Assembly (NCBI GenBank): GCA_009741485.1 | Contig: CM019237.1 | Span: 45,673,443-45,737,442 of the forward strand | Direction: 5' to 3' | DNA length: 64,000 nt | DNA from: Malurus cyaneus samueli | Lineage: Eukaryota; Chordata; Aves; Passeriformes; Maluridae | Part shown: piece by piece, positions 15,139-29,000 of the stretch | How positions within the stretch are numbered: the stretch's first letter is position 1 | How the letters are laid out: every line of letters starts with the position of its first letter | Made by a program: the position numbers and the translations under genes | Notes under the pieces: generated by a model | What the model was told of the DNA's origin: nothing | Database searches by the model: none | The model's input: only the letters and a program-made list of their open reading frames with translations

Positions 15139-15443
15139 AGGATTGTAATCGTTCCATTCCTATTGGAGTAAAAAATGCCAACGTAATTTCAGGCACTTCC
15201 GTCCTGCAACCGTTACCGCTCAGGCACTGCATTTCAGTCGTAGTTTTAGTTAAAGCAGCCCTGAAAAAAAATAACAGAAAACAAATTCCACCAAGTTGAC
15301 ATTTACATGCTAGCTCTCGGTATCACGACGCTTCAGTAATGAAAATGTCTTAGTATTAATCCTATTTTAAATTCTAAAAGCTGGTTTAAGCCAAATAATT
15401 CATATTCAGTAATAAAACAGCTCTCATCGTGAAATTTGTGGGT

Positions 15444-15459
15444 GGCTCTGAAAAGAGCC
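15444..15459 (-). promoter_or_regulatory. Histone 3' stem-loop of the damaged H4 copy
   Basis: The minus strand reads GGCTCTTTTCAGAGCC. It is intact and placed as in the 10631-10646 element. Confidence 0.9.
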
Positions 15460-15480
15460 TTGTGTTTTTAACAACTTTTA

Positions 15481-15809
<329 letters not shown>

Positions 15810-16199
15810 TCAGCCACACCACACAAACCACTGCACCCTAGCACTGCCCCGCGCCCCTCTATATTTCCAGCGGTCCGACCTGGTTGAGGACTGCGCCGGG
15901 GCCGGGCCGGGCGGGCCTTTCTGCGCGCCTTCCCGCGGGCCGGAACGTTCTCTCCTTCGGTCCCCGGGCACCGCGGCGGCTCGGGCCCCGCCCCCGGGGA
16001 GCGGCCCCGGGGCTCTCGGTGCGGCGGAAAGCGGAGCTCCGCTGCCCGCGGGCTGCAGCAAAACCCGGCCAACGGCGGCCGCGGCCGGGAGAGCCGCGTT
16101 CCCCCGCGCTTTGCCGTCGCCATGGCGCTGCGCCCCAACAAAGGACCCGGCCGGGCAGGGGAGAGAGTGGGCGCCGTGGTCTTGTTACTACAGTAGTTG

Positions 16200-18180
16200 C
16201 GTCTTTTTCCACCGAGAGCTGAGAAAGGGGACTAATGTGCTACGCTTCCTTTTTTTTTTTTTTCCTGTGAGGGCGACACTTTAAATTTTCGCCATAAGGA
16301 AATCCTTTTTCATGTCCCATGTCCGTGACTTAATTATCTCTCAGCTTCGTTTTCTTTATTGGACTGAAGTGTTGACGAAGGAGCTGATGTATGTCTCTTG
16401 CTGCTGCTATACCCTTGAAAAAAAATTATGCTGTTTCATGTGCTTTTAAAAGTGGCACGTGTTCAGTCATTTTCATGGTCTCAGTATTTATTGATACCTA
16501 CTGAATTATTTCTTTGGCTGTAATTTTTTTCTTAATACTGCTTTTTGAACACAATACAATTTTTAAAAAATTTACTGTACTTCTACAGCTGCATCCATTT
16601 GAATGAGTTGCATCATCTTAGTCATCTTTAGTAGTTTCAATTTTTCATATATTTGGGAGTTTTTAAGATATGCATGGTTGAGTTTCTTCCCTTTTTTATT
16701 CTTTTCTTTCATCTTGTTGTTTTTTTAAGTATGCTTTTTTTGCTGTTGAAATGTGACACATATATTTAATGTTTTTCCAATGAGTTATAAGGTCTTCAGA
16801 TGATGACAACACTCAACAATTTACAAACCTAGAAAACTTGCTGCTATGGGTGACAAGGTATGAAGCACATCAGAGGATTATGCTTAAAATTTCAGTCTCA
16901 ACAACTCAAAGATCTATAGTAGCTACCTGCAGCCTTGCAACTCAGCTTCTCAAATGTTATTCTACGGTTCATTGTGGACTTAAAAAAAAATTTCAAATAG
17001 TAACAACCACTTGACAGATGTGACTCATCAATACTAGATCTGTAATTTTCCCTAATGCTATGTGCTAAGTGTCTTGATGGCCAAGTTATTTAACTTTTCC
17101 TGTGAGCTCTTAATTCTTTTCTCTGTGTTGCCCATGGAAAATGACAACATACTAAAATGAAATAATGTTCAGAAATGAATCTCAATCTCCAACATTTATC
17201 CCCATTCTGCATGGGCTGCAGCAGGGCTGCAGTGAGAGGGCAGATATTAGAACAGAGCTACAGAACAACTGAGGTAGCATTAAACTGATCTGTTCAACTC
17301 TTTTGCCTCCACAGTTTAGGTGAAAAGTACAGCAGAAGCACTTTGAAGCAAGCCTCCCTCACTGAGGAAAAACATTGAACCCTTTTTTTGTCTGCTTCCC
17401 TTCAGACACTGCTATTTTGGACATAGGCTGGACATTTCTGTGGATCTATCCCCCCACTCAGCAGGGTAGAAATGTAAAAAGAGCAGAAGCAAGACCAGCT
17501 TGGTAGTGGAAGACCGCTTTTTTCACTTGTGCCAGAATGGTAGCATAGGCCTTTGGAAGAAACTGTTCTCCTTGGATACCAGCTAAGTCCAGACTTTGAA
17601 TAGGCTTTCAAAGGGAAATAGTATCATGTTTTCTTCTTATGTAATGAAGCCTTATTAACAAGAAAACAGCTTGATATTCTGGTTCACAATAAATTCGAAG
17701 TGCAGAATAAAATCCACGTTTAATTTCTAGGGTTATCATGGTTTTGACTTAAACACATCCATCCAGTATTTATTTTCTCTCAAAAGAAATCCCGTAATTT
17801 CATGTTATAAATTAAATCAGAACCTCTATATCATTCAAACTGATGAAAAAAGGCCATGCTCTATGGGCCAAAACGATTACTTTCAAACACGATTCCCGAG
17901 TCTCTGTATCCTTCTTGGTTGTATCTTCTTCCCTTTTCCATTTGTCTTGCAGCTGCTGCAAATGCAAACCCGCCCACACACCATGCAGGTATGCTTCTCC
18001 TTCTGGGAAAAAAAAAACAAAAAAAAAACAAAAAAAATAGCAGAATCCCCTCAACAGTTTTTGATTTTCTTTTTGTTTTTTTCCCGGAGGAATGCCGATA
18101 ACTACATTTTGTTGGTCGGGGGTGATCGGGCCAGGCAGCAGCAGCCGAGCTCCCGCACCGAACGCAGGCATTGAAAGAGC
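16200..18180. other. Copy of the H4-H2B spacer
   Basis: This matches 11400-13390 closely and has no recognisable gene. The poly-T run near 16250 and the poly-A runs near 18010-18036 differ in length from the first copy. Confidence 0.8.
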
Positions 18181-18271
18181 TCATTCTGATTGGCTGATTG
18201 CATTCGGATTATTGACCAATCCCAGCTTGGTGTTTAAAAAGCACCAATAGCAAAGCGCTCCGCGCGAGATG

Positions 18272-18347
18272 TGACGTCACTATGCCTGTTGTCCAATGGA
18301 AGCGGTGATTTCTGATACCCGAGATTTGCATAAGGCCTCTATAAATA
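18272..18347 (+). promoter_or_regulatory. H2B promoter (copy): CRE, CCAAT, octamer, TATA
   Basis: CRE TGACGTCA at 18272-18279, octamer ATTTGCAT at 18324-18331 and TATAAATA at 18340-18347, in the same arrangement as the 13.4-13.56 kb promoter. Confidence 0.9.
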
Positions 18348-18381
18348 GGGGAGTGATCGCATAATCCGCCATCCGCTGTGA

Positions 18382-18786
<405 letters not shown>

Positions 18787-18816
18787 GACGTCTCGGATCG
18801 TCACTATCAACCCAAA

Positions 18817-18832
18817 GGCTCTTTTAAGAGCC
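18817..18832 (+). promoter_or_regulatory. Histone 3' stem-loop of H2B copy
   Basis: GGCTCTTTTAAGAGCC followed by ACCAA, 30 bases after the stop. The flanks differ slightly from the other H2B copies, which marks this as a distinct locus. Confidence 0.95.
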
Positions 18833-19439
18833 ACCAATTTTATCACGTAAATGAGCTGAATCAGTGCTTTTAGTGGGGGAGGTATGTAAATACCATAAAA
18901 TTAATGCGTTTGCTTTTTGATCAGGTACTCGTTCGTCATAACAAGTTGTACCTGCTAAATTTTAAGGGTGAGGGTCAGGCTACCTCGCCTACGCTCGGTG
19001 TATAAACTTGCTTATTTTAAAACCTATAATCCACTTCGTTTTTATGTGGGACTAAAAAGCACCGACAGCTTGTCCAAATGCAAGTCCTGTGGTGAAGGTG
19101 AAGTACTTCAATTTCATTAAGGGTTTAATGCCTTTTATTTTGGGCATCTAGCATTTACTTTCACTGCACTCTAACATAAAAGAATTTACTTCTGTCTTGG
19201 TTTAATTTTTCCGGAGGTTTTGTTTATTTACTCGCATGTACACTAACCTGCCATTATCCCTGGCAATGCTGGGTATTTTTTATCAGTCTGTACTCGATAA
19301 AGCAATAGGAAAGATTTTTTTTTTAACCTAAGGTTTTCGGGTTTAAAACACCAATATTCGGAGTTTCGCTGGAGATTGGTTGTCTTAAAAAAAAAAAAAC
19401 AAAAAAAAAAAAAAAAAACAAAAGGGTGATTAGTGATTT

Positions 19440-19990
19440 ACATTGTAAAGTATACTGCGAGGCGGGGAGAATCGGAACGTGCCCCGGCGCGCCGCCGTGT
19501 CAGCGGAGCTCCGCAGAACCTGTATCCGGCAGGGCCGTGGCACGGCACGCACGTTTCCCCCTCCCGGCTCCATTCCCCTCCCCGCCTCCCCCAGCCACAC
19601 CCGGCTCGAAGGCCGTGAGACAGGGGAGGGAGAGCCGGTGCGGGGCCGCACGTCACCGATCGCCCAGCACTCGCTCCCGGAGTGGGGGTGGCACCGTGGA
19701 GGTTGCGGGGGGGGGGTCACTGCCGGGAGGGCGGCGCTCGGCGGAAGGCGGTGGCGGGGCCGGCTGAGCGGTGCGGGGCCAATCACGGCCCAACGCGGCA
19801 ATTTTAAACTCCCCCGGGCACCGGAGCGAAGGTCGCTCCTGCTCCGCGGGGCCGCTTCCACGGCCGCCTCCTCTTGCTCTGGGCCTGGCTGGTCAATGAA
19901 CAGGGGGCGGGGCAGGCGCAGCTGTTATCGCAGCGCTCCCAAGTTGCACGTAGGGACACAATTCCTCTTAAAGGTAACGCCGGTGTCCCG
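19440..19990. other. CpG island with promoter-like motifs but no gene
   Basis: About 550 GC- and CpG-rich bases between H2B and H1. It has CCAAT at 19779-19783 and a TTTTAAA TATA-like element at 19802-19808, spaced as in the histone promoters. No histone frame follows on either strand, and there is no stem-loop of its own. Open frames here are GC-driven shadows. A poly-A-rich tract precedes it near 19387-19423. Confidence 0.5.
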
Positions 19991-20122
19991 CTCAGGCTCT
20001 ACCGAACACACACACAACCCAAAATCTGAACTTTATTAACGCCGTGGCAACTCCTACTAAAATCCCTAGTATTTCCTGATGAACTATAGTAGTGTTTCAG
20101 CTCTTTTTGAGAACAAGTGGGT

Positions 20123-20138
20123 GGCTCTTAAAAGAGCC
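20123..20138 (-). promoter_or_regulatory. Histone 3' stem-loop of H1
   Basis: The minus strand reads GGCTCTTTTAAGAGCC followed by ACCCAC, about 42 bases after the H1 stop. Confidence 0.95.
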
Positions 20139-20180
20139 TTTGGGTTTATTTAAGAGTAGACTCAATTTCTCTCGATCGTC

Positions 20181-20834
20181 TTACTTCTTTTTGGGCGCTG
20201 CCTTCTTTGCCTTGGCTGCTTTGGGTTTGGCTGCCTTAGGTTTGGCTGCTTTAGGCTTCACAGCCTTCGCCTTAGCCGGGCTCTTCGCTGCCTTCTTGGG
20301 CCGGCCTGCCTTTGCGGCTTTCTTGGGGCTCTTGGCCGCTTTCTTGGCCGCCGCAGCTGCCGGCTTCTTGGCCTTCTTGGGACTCTTTTTCACCGCCGCT
20401 GCTTTCTTGGGCTTCTTAGCGGCGCTGGCGGGCTTCTTGGCTGCCGGCTTCTTGGGCTTGGCAGCCGGCTTTTTCTTCGTTGCCTTCTCTTTAGTCTCAC
20501 CCGGTTTCTTGTTCAGTTTGAAAGATCCGGAGGCGCCGGTGCCCTTGGTCTGCACCAGGGTGCCCTTGCTGACGAGGCTCTTGAGCCCCAGCTTGATGCG
20601 GCTGTTGTTCTTCTCCACATCGTAGCCGCCGGCGGCCAGCGCCTTCTTGAGCGCGGCGAGGGAGAGCCCCTTGCGCTCCTTGGAGGCGGACACGGCCTTG
20701 GTGATCAGCTCGGTGACGCTGGGCCCCGCGGGCTTGCGGGCTTTGGAGGCGCTCGCCGCCTTCTTCGGCTTCTTGGCGGCCTTGGCGCCGGGAGCAGAGA
20801 CAGCGGGAGCGGCAACAGGCGCAGTCTCCGACAT
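20181..20834 (-). CDS. Linker histone H1
   Basis: This single-exon gene encodes a 217-residue linker histone that binds nucleosomal linker DNA. The order is a short Ala/Pro/Lys N-terminal tail starting [10 protein letters not shown], the winged-helix globular domain (about residues 36-110, with [18 protein letters not shown], the [20 protein letters not shown] stretch and GTGASGSF), then a Lys/Ala/Pro tail with several SPKK/SPAK phosphorylation and DNA-binding motifs and [10 protein letters not shown] repeats. The earlier in-frame codons are ignored because MSETAP is the conserved start. An H1-box promoter precedes it and a stem-loop follows. It is the only H1 in the window. Confidence 0.97.
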   Translation of the reverse strand: MSETAPVAAPAVSAPGAKAAKKPKKAASASKARKPAGPSVTELITKAVSASKERKGLSLAALKKALAAGGYDVEKNNSRIKLGLKSLVSKGTLVQTKGTGASGSFKLNKKPGETKEKATKKKPAAKPKKPAAKKPASAAKKPKKAAAVKKSPKKAKKPAAAAAKKAAKSPKKAAKAGRPKKAAKSPAKAKAVKPKAAKPKAAKPKAAKAKKAAPKKK

Positions 20835-20895
20835 TGTGTCAGCGCTACTCAACGAACCAGAGGAACCACTGGGCCTGGAGCAAGTCGGCGGCCTC

Positions 20896-20991
20896 ATATT
20901 TATAGAGCGGAGTCGCGCGGTGATTGGTGCATTGCAGAGCCCGCCCCGCTGCACGGCAGAAAGGTCCCTTCTCCCCGCTCATGTTGTGTTT
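20896..20991 (-). promoter_or_regulatory. H1 promoter: AAACACA box, CCAAT, TATA
   Basis: On the minus strand there is the H1-specific AAACACA box (20985-20991), CCAAT (20923-20927) and a TATAAATAT box (20896-20904), in that order toward the start codon. The AAACACA plus CCAAT arrangement is diagnostic of replication-dependent H1 genes. Confidence 0.92.
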
Positions 20992-21129
20992 CTTAGGAGC
21001 CAAAAACGGCTGTTTTTATCTGAATTTCTGCCACCGACCCCCCCCCAGTTCGCAGCGGCGTGGCAAAGAAAGACTCTTGTTCCCCTCGGCCGAGTTTCCT
21101 TTCGAAGAGGCAACGGGTGAGCTTAAAAA

Positions 21130-22940
21130 GAGGCGATAAACCTTGAGTCCTGGACCTGAACAGACCTCGGGAGACAGAAACTTTTGTTTTTCCTTCTAAA
21201 TAAAATCCGCGACGTGGGGAATTAAATTTCCAAAGTAATTAATTAATATTCTTTAAAGGGTCTTCTCTTAATCTGAAGTGAAATTCAGGGATTTGGATCT
21301 ATATTTTAGTCACAAATTGATTTCAAAGAGGAGGAAGTAACACAGGCTCATCTTGAGCACTGAATATGGATTAGAAATTAGCTCCTTTGTCCAAAATCCT
21401 TTACCTCTTAAAAAAAAATTAAGATAAATTAAACTAGTGCATTATGCAGCAAGGCAAGAAGCACATTAAAGCCCTAAGAAGGGCTTTTTGTGCCCCAAAA
21501 GGAGGTGACTTTTTACAGCATAGCAGTTTGTACTATGTTGCTCAGTGTACACAATACAGACATGGTTCCCTTGTCCTCTGCTACAGAAATACTCACTTTC
21601 TTAATAAATTAGGTGACATAAAAACTTAACACAGCCAATTTTTGTTAATAATTCTAATCAGTGTCCTATCGCTTGATAATATATCAGTGCTTTCATTTTG
21701 ATACAGCTGGACTGGGCAAAAATCTGAGTCATCATTGTCTAAGGAGACACTGCTGCATCTGATTTTACCACTTCTACACAATAAAACTTGCTCAAGTAAT
21801 CAGTTCAGATTCCTCTTTCACAGCAGATTCCTAAATATTCCATTTTCTTACTCTTCAGTGAGTGACTGATCCCTACATTGGAAGTGATATTAAAAATGGC
21901 ATATCTTGATGTATCTGCTATACTGAGACAACTGGCTGCTAGCAGGAAGGGTGACAGTCTTTAGAAGCACTTTTCCATGACAGAGCTTCAATTAAAAATA
22001 AAAAGCATTGTTTTTCAGAGTACAAAGAATTAAAAGTAGTATTTTCTGATGTGTTTATTAATGCCTAGAACCTTTTGTTTTGATGTGTTTATTAATGCCT
22101 AGAACCTTTTGTTTTGACAAAAGCCTGTAAACTCCTTTTCACCTCTTGCTATTGTAACCGTTTGTGATACTAAAACTCTGGATAATGTTATGATTCAAGT
22201 AATTTATGTTTTCAAATGGATAATTATTAAAATATGTTTTATTGACCAATAATAGCAGACTTTCTGTTTCTATTCCAATGTAGTTATGGTTCCTATTTAG
22301 CACTATGTATAAGGTAGAATCAAAATTGGCACTGGCAAGCGTTTTCTACTTCAGTTTGCCTGTCTGCTATGATGAACAATTATTCTCAAACTCCTTCAGA
22401 TTTGAGGCAGAAAATGGGCTCGGCAGCTCTAAGGTTTTTCTTAATATTTAAAAACTAGTAATTCAGAATGCCTATTATTAAAAAAAAAATACCACAACCC
22501 AACAACAAAGTCTATAGTTATAAACATTTAGAGGGGGCAGGACTGTTTTAAAAGACATCCGTGAATTACTTGAACTTCACACATGGCCAAGGTAAAATGA
22601 GAGGCATGAGGCTGTGGGTTCTTTCCTAGTGTTAACAAACCCTGCATCTTTCTCACCCCCACCAGTTCAGTGATTAATTTTTATACAACGTGATTGCCTT
22701 ATATAAATCTCGTTTAGTATGCATTTGCCAGCAATAATGTGCTAAAAGATAATGGGATTTCTTAGAATTTAATCTTATTTTCAAGAGCTTAGATATAAGG
22801 AGTTTGGGTTGGTGTGAATTTTTCCTAAGAGCAAAAATATGAAGATTTGAGTGTTTTTGTTGGTTTTAGTTTGTTTTGAGGTTTCATGGACACAACTTAC
22901 GAGTTTTTCAAGTTTTGTTTTGGTAGGATATACAGCTCTT
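21130..22940. other. Intergenic spacer between H1 and H2A
   Basis: AT-rich, with no recognisable gene on either strand. It contains the 34-bp tandem duplication at 22047-22114. Confidence 0.65.
22047..22114. repeat. Perfect 34-bp tandem duplication
   Basis: A unit beginning TGATGTGTTTATTAATGCCT occurs twice back to back (22047-22080 and 22081-22114) with no mismatch, which points to a recent slippage event. Confidence 0.95.
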
Positions 22941-22956
22941 TTATGAGAAAGTGGGT

Positions 22957-22972
22957 GGCTCTGAGAAGAGCC
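22957..22972 (-). promoter_or_regulatory. Histone 3' stem-loop of H2A
   Basis: The minus strand reads GGCTCTTCTCAGAGCC followed by ACCCAC, 41 bases after the H2A stop. The loop (TTCT) differs from the other loops in the window, but the stem is perfect. Confidence 0.92.
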
Positions 22973-23013
22973 TTTGGGTTACTTCTAATGTAGAAACACT
23001 CCTGGAACTTGTT

Positions 23014-23415
<402 letters not shown>

Positions 23416-23472
23416 TCAGCCACCGCCGCCCAAAATCACGTAGTCACGTGTCTCCGCGCCCACGCGCGGCCC

Positions 23473-23570
23473 TTTTTATAGCTCCTGCGCGCGCCCCTCC
23501 CTCTCTGATTGGCTGCAGCGCACACTGGCTCGCTCCGACCAATGGCGCCGCGGATTCAAATCCGACCAAT
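23473..23570 (-). promoter_or_regulatory. H2A promoter: CCAAT boxes in both orientations and TATA
   Basis: On the minus strand a TATAAAAA box (23473-23480) lies about 70 bases before the ATG, with CCAAT at 23508-23512. Two further CCAAT boxes on the plus strand lie at 23539-23543 and 23566-23570. The region is a CpG island to about 23.68 kb. Confidence 0.85.
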
Positions 23571-23759
23571 GGGAGCAGCCGCCGCCCCCGCTGCCGTCCG
23601 GGCCGCGCCTGGCCCCGGCCCCAGCCCCGGCTGAGCTCCGCGCCCGCCCCGGCACGGCCCGCCCGAGGAGAGCAGAGACGAACGGGGGGAATGAATCTAT
23701 GCTGATGCCACCGCTCTCGCTTTGGAAATCATCCTGTATTTCTAACCTCAGAAATCCTG

Positions 23760-25340
23760 CCACGGGGCTAATTAAAAAAATGCGTTACTGTTACGATAAA
23801 AAAGAAACTTTACTTTTAGTAGGAACATTTCCACCCCAGCGCTACTGATATGTGTAGAAACTAGGCATGAACATGTAATATTCGAGGTTTCTCTTATTCT
23901 AGAGACAAATTACTCCAATATTGCTGTAATCAATCTCCTATTAGTGCCTTTAAGCTGGATGATCTGTCTCCCAGCTGAATCTTCTCACCTTTTGTAAACG
24001 TGACTAATATTGTCAGACAACTTCTAAAACAGAAGTTGCTTAATAAAAAAGAACATTATGTTTCAAGAATTGTGTAAAGCTACATCACAAAATATATATT
24101 AGGTAGGTGGAGAATATGCATTAGGTGGAAGGGTTCATGTAAGTTTTACTCTATGAAAGATGCAACTTTTACTCCTCGGTGTGATCAATTTCTGCACCCC
24201 ACACAGGATACACAGTATCTCCTTTCTATATTGGACTCTGTGTCCGTGCTTAGAGAGCTCCTAAAATCAGCCAGGAGAGAAGTACAAGACTATTCTGCAG
24301 AGCATTATAAATCAGCCTGCCACATTCAAACTCAAGAATAGCTCACTGCACCAGTAAGCTGAAGTGATTTCTGGAAGATTCAAGATGTTCCTCTGCTATG
24401 ATCTGGCCCTGCATTACAAACAGATTTCTGTTGATTTGATGATTACCCATTGTTTCTCTTCATTTCCTAGCGTATTTCCCTCTGTACTCCATACACTTAG
24501 GGCAAGGACAGACACTATCCTGCAAAAAGCGATGAAGGAGCCTGCCCCTGGACATAGCCACATCCTTCTGCTACACCAGTATTGTACAACAGGCTCTTCC
24601 TTCATTCTCCACCTCCGCTTTCTTATTTCCATAAATTCCAGTTATTTGTAACTTTTTTCCTGTTCCCGTCTTCATTCCTTAGTGCTTTTGTACTCTAAAT
24701 CATGGTCACTCCTTTTAATGCACCCCAGATCCAATGATATGTGTATCATAAAATTACAGTGGAATGTGTGCAGAAAGTTCTAAGTTTCAGACTTATCTAA
24801 AATATAAATGCTTCAAAAGTACAATGAAAAATATATTTAGGATACTACTGACACAGCTGCAACCAAGTGCTGAACCAGGAAGAGAAATGCAAACCTTTTT
24901 GATTGTATCCAGAATTTGTGAGAACACGAAGTTTTCAAGTGTAAATCTGGTAAGCTAATAATTTTGTCTCCTTAAAGCAGATTTAACCTCAAAACATGGT
25001 ATATTTACCTAATCCTGAAACTTACAGCCAATTAAATATATTGTTTGAGGCATCTGCTTGTCTGGTATCTTAATATCAATTATTAGCCACAAGTAAAATT
25101 AGCTGTCAGCTAATCTTCTAATATTAAAATTGTTGACCAATTTTTACTTAAGGTATCCTGTCCATGATGCACCCAGTGGTAATCTGAGGCTTGATATGAA
25201 ACAAAGCTTCCAATAAGAATATACAGAATAAATTGTTTTGTAATTATTAATAGTATTTCAGGACTTAAGTTTCTACTAGCTACCAATAAATGTTGAAAGG
25301 GATGATTAGGAACACAAATCACAAGGAAAACGGTATTTTG
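23760..25340. other. Intergenic spacer between H2A and the WBP11 3' end
   Basis: AT-rich DNA without a recognisable gene. It marks the right border of the histone cluster. Confidence 0.6.
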
Positions 25341-25352
25341 ATACACTGAACA

Positions 25353-25358
25353 TTTATT
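25353..25358 (-). terminator. WBP11: Probable WBP11 poly(A) signal
   Basis: AATAAA on the minus strand about 650 bases after the WBP11 stop. It is the most plausible of several AT-rich candidates, but I cannot confirm its use. Confidence 0.45.
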
Positions 25359-26011
25359 GTCTTTCACAAGACAAAATGAAGTTTTCCCAGCCAACTAAAA
25401 CCCATCAAGATGACCATAAAGGGAATAGGGTGCAAAATTCCAGTGTACAGTATACACAACAGATTACCTCCCTGACTACCCTGGAAGAAAGATGATTGAT
25501 CAACCTCACTGCAACTAAAAAACATGATTATAAAATATTTACAGAAAAAAAACCAGTACAGAAAATAAAAACTGGACAACCATTTGTGTATGAAATGCTA
25601 ACACTTTTCAGGCTCCATAAAAACCTGTTCCACTACCCTCACCAGAGCACTCAGGGTGTGTACGGATTCAGGCAGAGCATAGTTACCCTCCCTCTCCAAC
25701 ACACCCATCCCCAGGGCATCATTATCTCCCTCCAAGGAAGGGGGAAGACTTGAGGGGAGCAGCATCGCCTTCGTCACTGCAATTTCCTTTCACCAAGTGG
25801 ACATGGTGGCTCTGAAAGGAGGTCCCCAGGCACACCTCAACTGCAGCGGTCTCCATTCACAGCACACTGGCAAGTTAACCTGTGGGTAGGGAACTATTTC
25901 CAGTCATGTGAGCCCTTTCGTTGCTTGCAGGAGGACTTTTCCTTCTTCTCCCTCCACAGTGATCTGATCTGTGTTCAGAGGGGCAGGAAAGCTGACTAGG
26001 ACTACAACAGG

Positions 26012-29000
26012 TCACAGGAGACCTTCCATTTCTTTCATGAAGGCTTCATAGACATCATCCTTTGTTTGTACAGAGATAGGGGCAGATGATCCAGCCTTGG
26101 GGGCAGCTTTGGTTAACGGGAGGGCAGGCTCATCATCCTGTTTTCTCTGGGAAGCAGCAGAAGCCCCTTTATTCTCGCGGCGCACTCGCAAGGCAGTGGG
26201 CACAAAGCGCGTGATCTCTGCCTTGGGGTTGGTGATCTGCGGCTTGGCACTGATGGTGGCCGTAGCTTTCTTCTCGATGGTGGCCGCGCTGGTGTCATCC
26301 GCCTTGGGCCGCTGAATCAAGCTGGGCGGGGCGCTCAGCACCCCAGGATTTGGAATGGGAGCTGGTGGAAAGAGCCCAGGTGGAGCAGGTCCTAATGGAG
26401 GCACCAGAGGTGGCCGCAACATGCCTGGGCGAGGAGGAGGGATACCTGTAAGAAAACAAACCATGAGCTGTTTCCACATCTGAAAATTCCAAAATGTTTT
26501 TTATCAAAAAAGTGCACAGGCTCAGAATGCCAAGAACAAAACCCAAAACTAAACAAGGTACAGTAGCACTGACTTTAAAAAAGTTTTCAACCCTGCACTA
26601 AGTGCTGGTTTGAAAATGCTGCTCTGTAGGCTCTGAAAGCCCCGGGAGCTTGTATATTGCTCTCTTTCAAATTTTAAAGTTAAAACCTGAGAATAAAGTT
26701 TCTTGGCAATCCATCCCATTGGAATTTCAGATTGTCTGACCCAGGGAGAAACAATAAATACCCCGATCTCCCAGTCATTTAGTGGAGCTCTACTATACAA
26801 TCCAGAGGCTATTCAGAAAGAGTCCAGCAGACCAGAAGTTTAAACTCTGAAACTACCTTTTTGAGGGCAGATTTCTTGCTACCAAACTAGGTGCAGCACT
26901 TACTTATTATTGCACAGATTAATGTAATGTAATTAATGCAATAGTGCACAGCACAATGCAGCCACACAGACAGGAACAAAGGCAAACTGGCAACCAATTA
27001 TACCTCACTGGCTTGAACACCACAGCAAAAACTGCAAAAAGGAACAGAACCCCTTACCTGGTGGGGCAGGAGGGGGCAGACGAGGAGGTGGACCACGTGG
27101 AGGAGGACCTGGGGGCAGACCTGGTGGGGGGCCTGGGGGAGGACCAGGTGGTCGCCCAGGGGGAGGGCCTGGTGGCAGCAGTCGAGGCAAAGGCCCACGC
27201 AAACCTGGTAACCCAGGAGGTCTCAGGAATGGAGGAGCTCCTGAAAGCATTCATGCAACAAAAGTGAAATTTAATTCAGTTAAAAATATATCCCAGCAAC
27301 TATCTCATCAGCTAATTATAAAGATCTTCAACAAATGAATGAAAGCTATATTAGCTAGCTGCCAGAATTTCTAAAAATCTCAAGAAGAGGCAGCAGTAAA
27401 AGCTTCATCGTAATAGTCAAGTATCATGGAAAAAGGATTACTCCCCATGTAATGAAGTAGTAACTGGTAACAGCTTCTGAGCTGAGTTTGTCAGAATTTA
27501 AACAGCTAAAAAACTTCTTTGCGGCATTTAATTGTTCTTCCGCTCTTTTACTCTGCTTCATACACTGGCTCAGCTACTGCCAGTGTTGGCTCTAACAAAG
27601 GCTCTAACAAATCCCCATCAGGAAGGTTACAGCTACAGGAGTCTGATGTCTCAAAAGCAAGGTAGAGCAACATCGATGTAGATGGCTGACAGACAGGTGT
27701 CAGTAACTGGGTATATATATTCCATGTGCAACACATTCTGCAGCTTTGAAACTCCCAAAGTGATACCACTGCCTGTAGTACTGAGAGCCTGAATCCTTCG
27801 AAGCAGAGTAAAACAAAAATTCACCTGGTGGAGGGCCAGGGGGAAGGCCAGTGGGTGGGCCTGGGGGCCTCAGTGGAGGGGCTGGAGGAGGTCCCAGTGG
27901 AGGAGGCCCAGGCATGGGAGGCGCCTGTATCTGAGTTGGAGGAACAGGCTGCGCAGTCTGTTGCTGCTGCTGTGTCTGAGAAGTTGCAGTAGATGACCCG
28001 GTCTCTGCAAGAGCTTCCTCACTGAGTTGTTGCTGCTGCTGTTGCTGCGATGTCTCTTCGGACTCCGAGTCTTCTTCTTCCTCTTCTTCTTCTTCTGAAT
28101 ATTCCTCCACTTCTCTCCCTTCTTCTGGAATTTCCTGACCTGGATACGGAGATACACTTAAAAAATGTGTCTATGCATAACATCTTTGTGAACATCAAAG
28201 GAAACTGAGCACACAGAATAAAATAAAAAGAAAAGATAAACCTTACTTCAAAGGGAAAAAATCTGACCATTTTCACCATTATACGTAAAATGAAAACAAA
28301 TAAAAATAGTAATAGAAAAATCATTGCTGTTCTAAATAGAGCTCTGACTACAAGAGCTGTGTGTTCCTCTGGGATCTGAAACTTCTGCTACCAACCCAAA
28401 CTGCATCTACTTGGGTCTATGCCTTATGGGAGTTTGTGTGGAGGTGGGCCAACAGGGGGCTGGGAACACAATATCAAAACAAACACAATCCCTGTGTCCA
28501 AGAAACTCCTCCACCTTTGAAAGATACTGGAGTTTCTTTCTAAAACAAACAAAAATAATCTTCATTCTACTGGTTAGCAAATCTCACTAGAACATTTTTA
28601 CGGAGTACAAACCCTTACAGGTTACATGCTGAGCACACAGGCAATGCTACCCTTTTTCTTTCCACAACAGATTTGTATTTCATTTGAACAACTGTTTAAA
28701 AGTTAAGCAAGAAAAGGTTTACAAGAAAAAAAAAAAACGTAAATTGCTACTCAACTTCAACTCTGCTATGCAAAACACACACACTACTTAGCCAAAAATA
28801 ATTTTTAAAAACCCAAACCAACAAAAAAAGCCAAAAGAAAATAAACAAAAAAAAAAAACCCAAACCATAACTCAAATACCTAATCACAGCGGATACTCTT
28901 AGTAAATCCTGTATTACAACAGTAATTTATAAAATAAAACCTGAGCAAAGTAAGCTTACCTGAAAAACCTTAACTAGAATCATAATGGTATATCCCCACA

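Noticed and set aside
19430..20039. Open frames in the CpG island between H2B and H1
   Set aside because: No domain, no start context and no histone signature on either strand. They are explained by GC content.
28729..28860. A-rich tracts in a WBP11 intron as possible retroposon tails
   Set aside because: There are no target-site duplications or upstream retroposed sequence. They are ordinary intronic A-rich runs.
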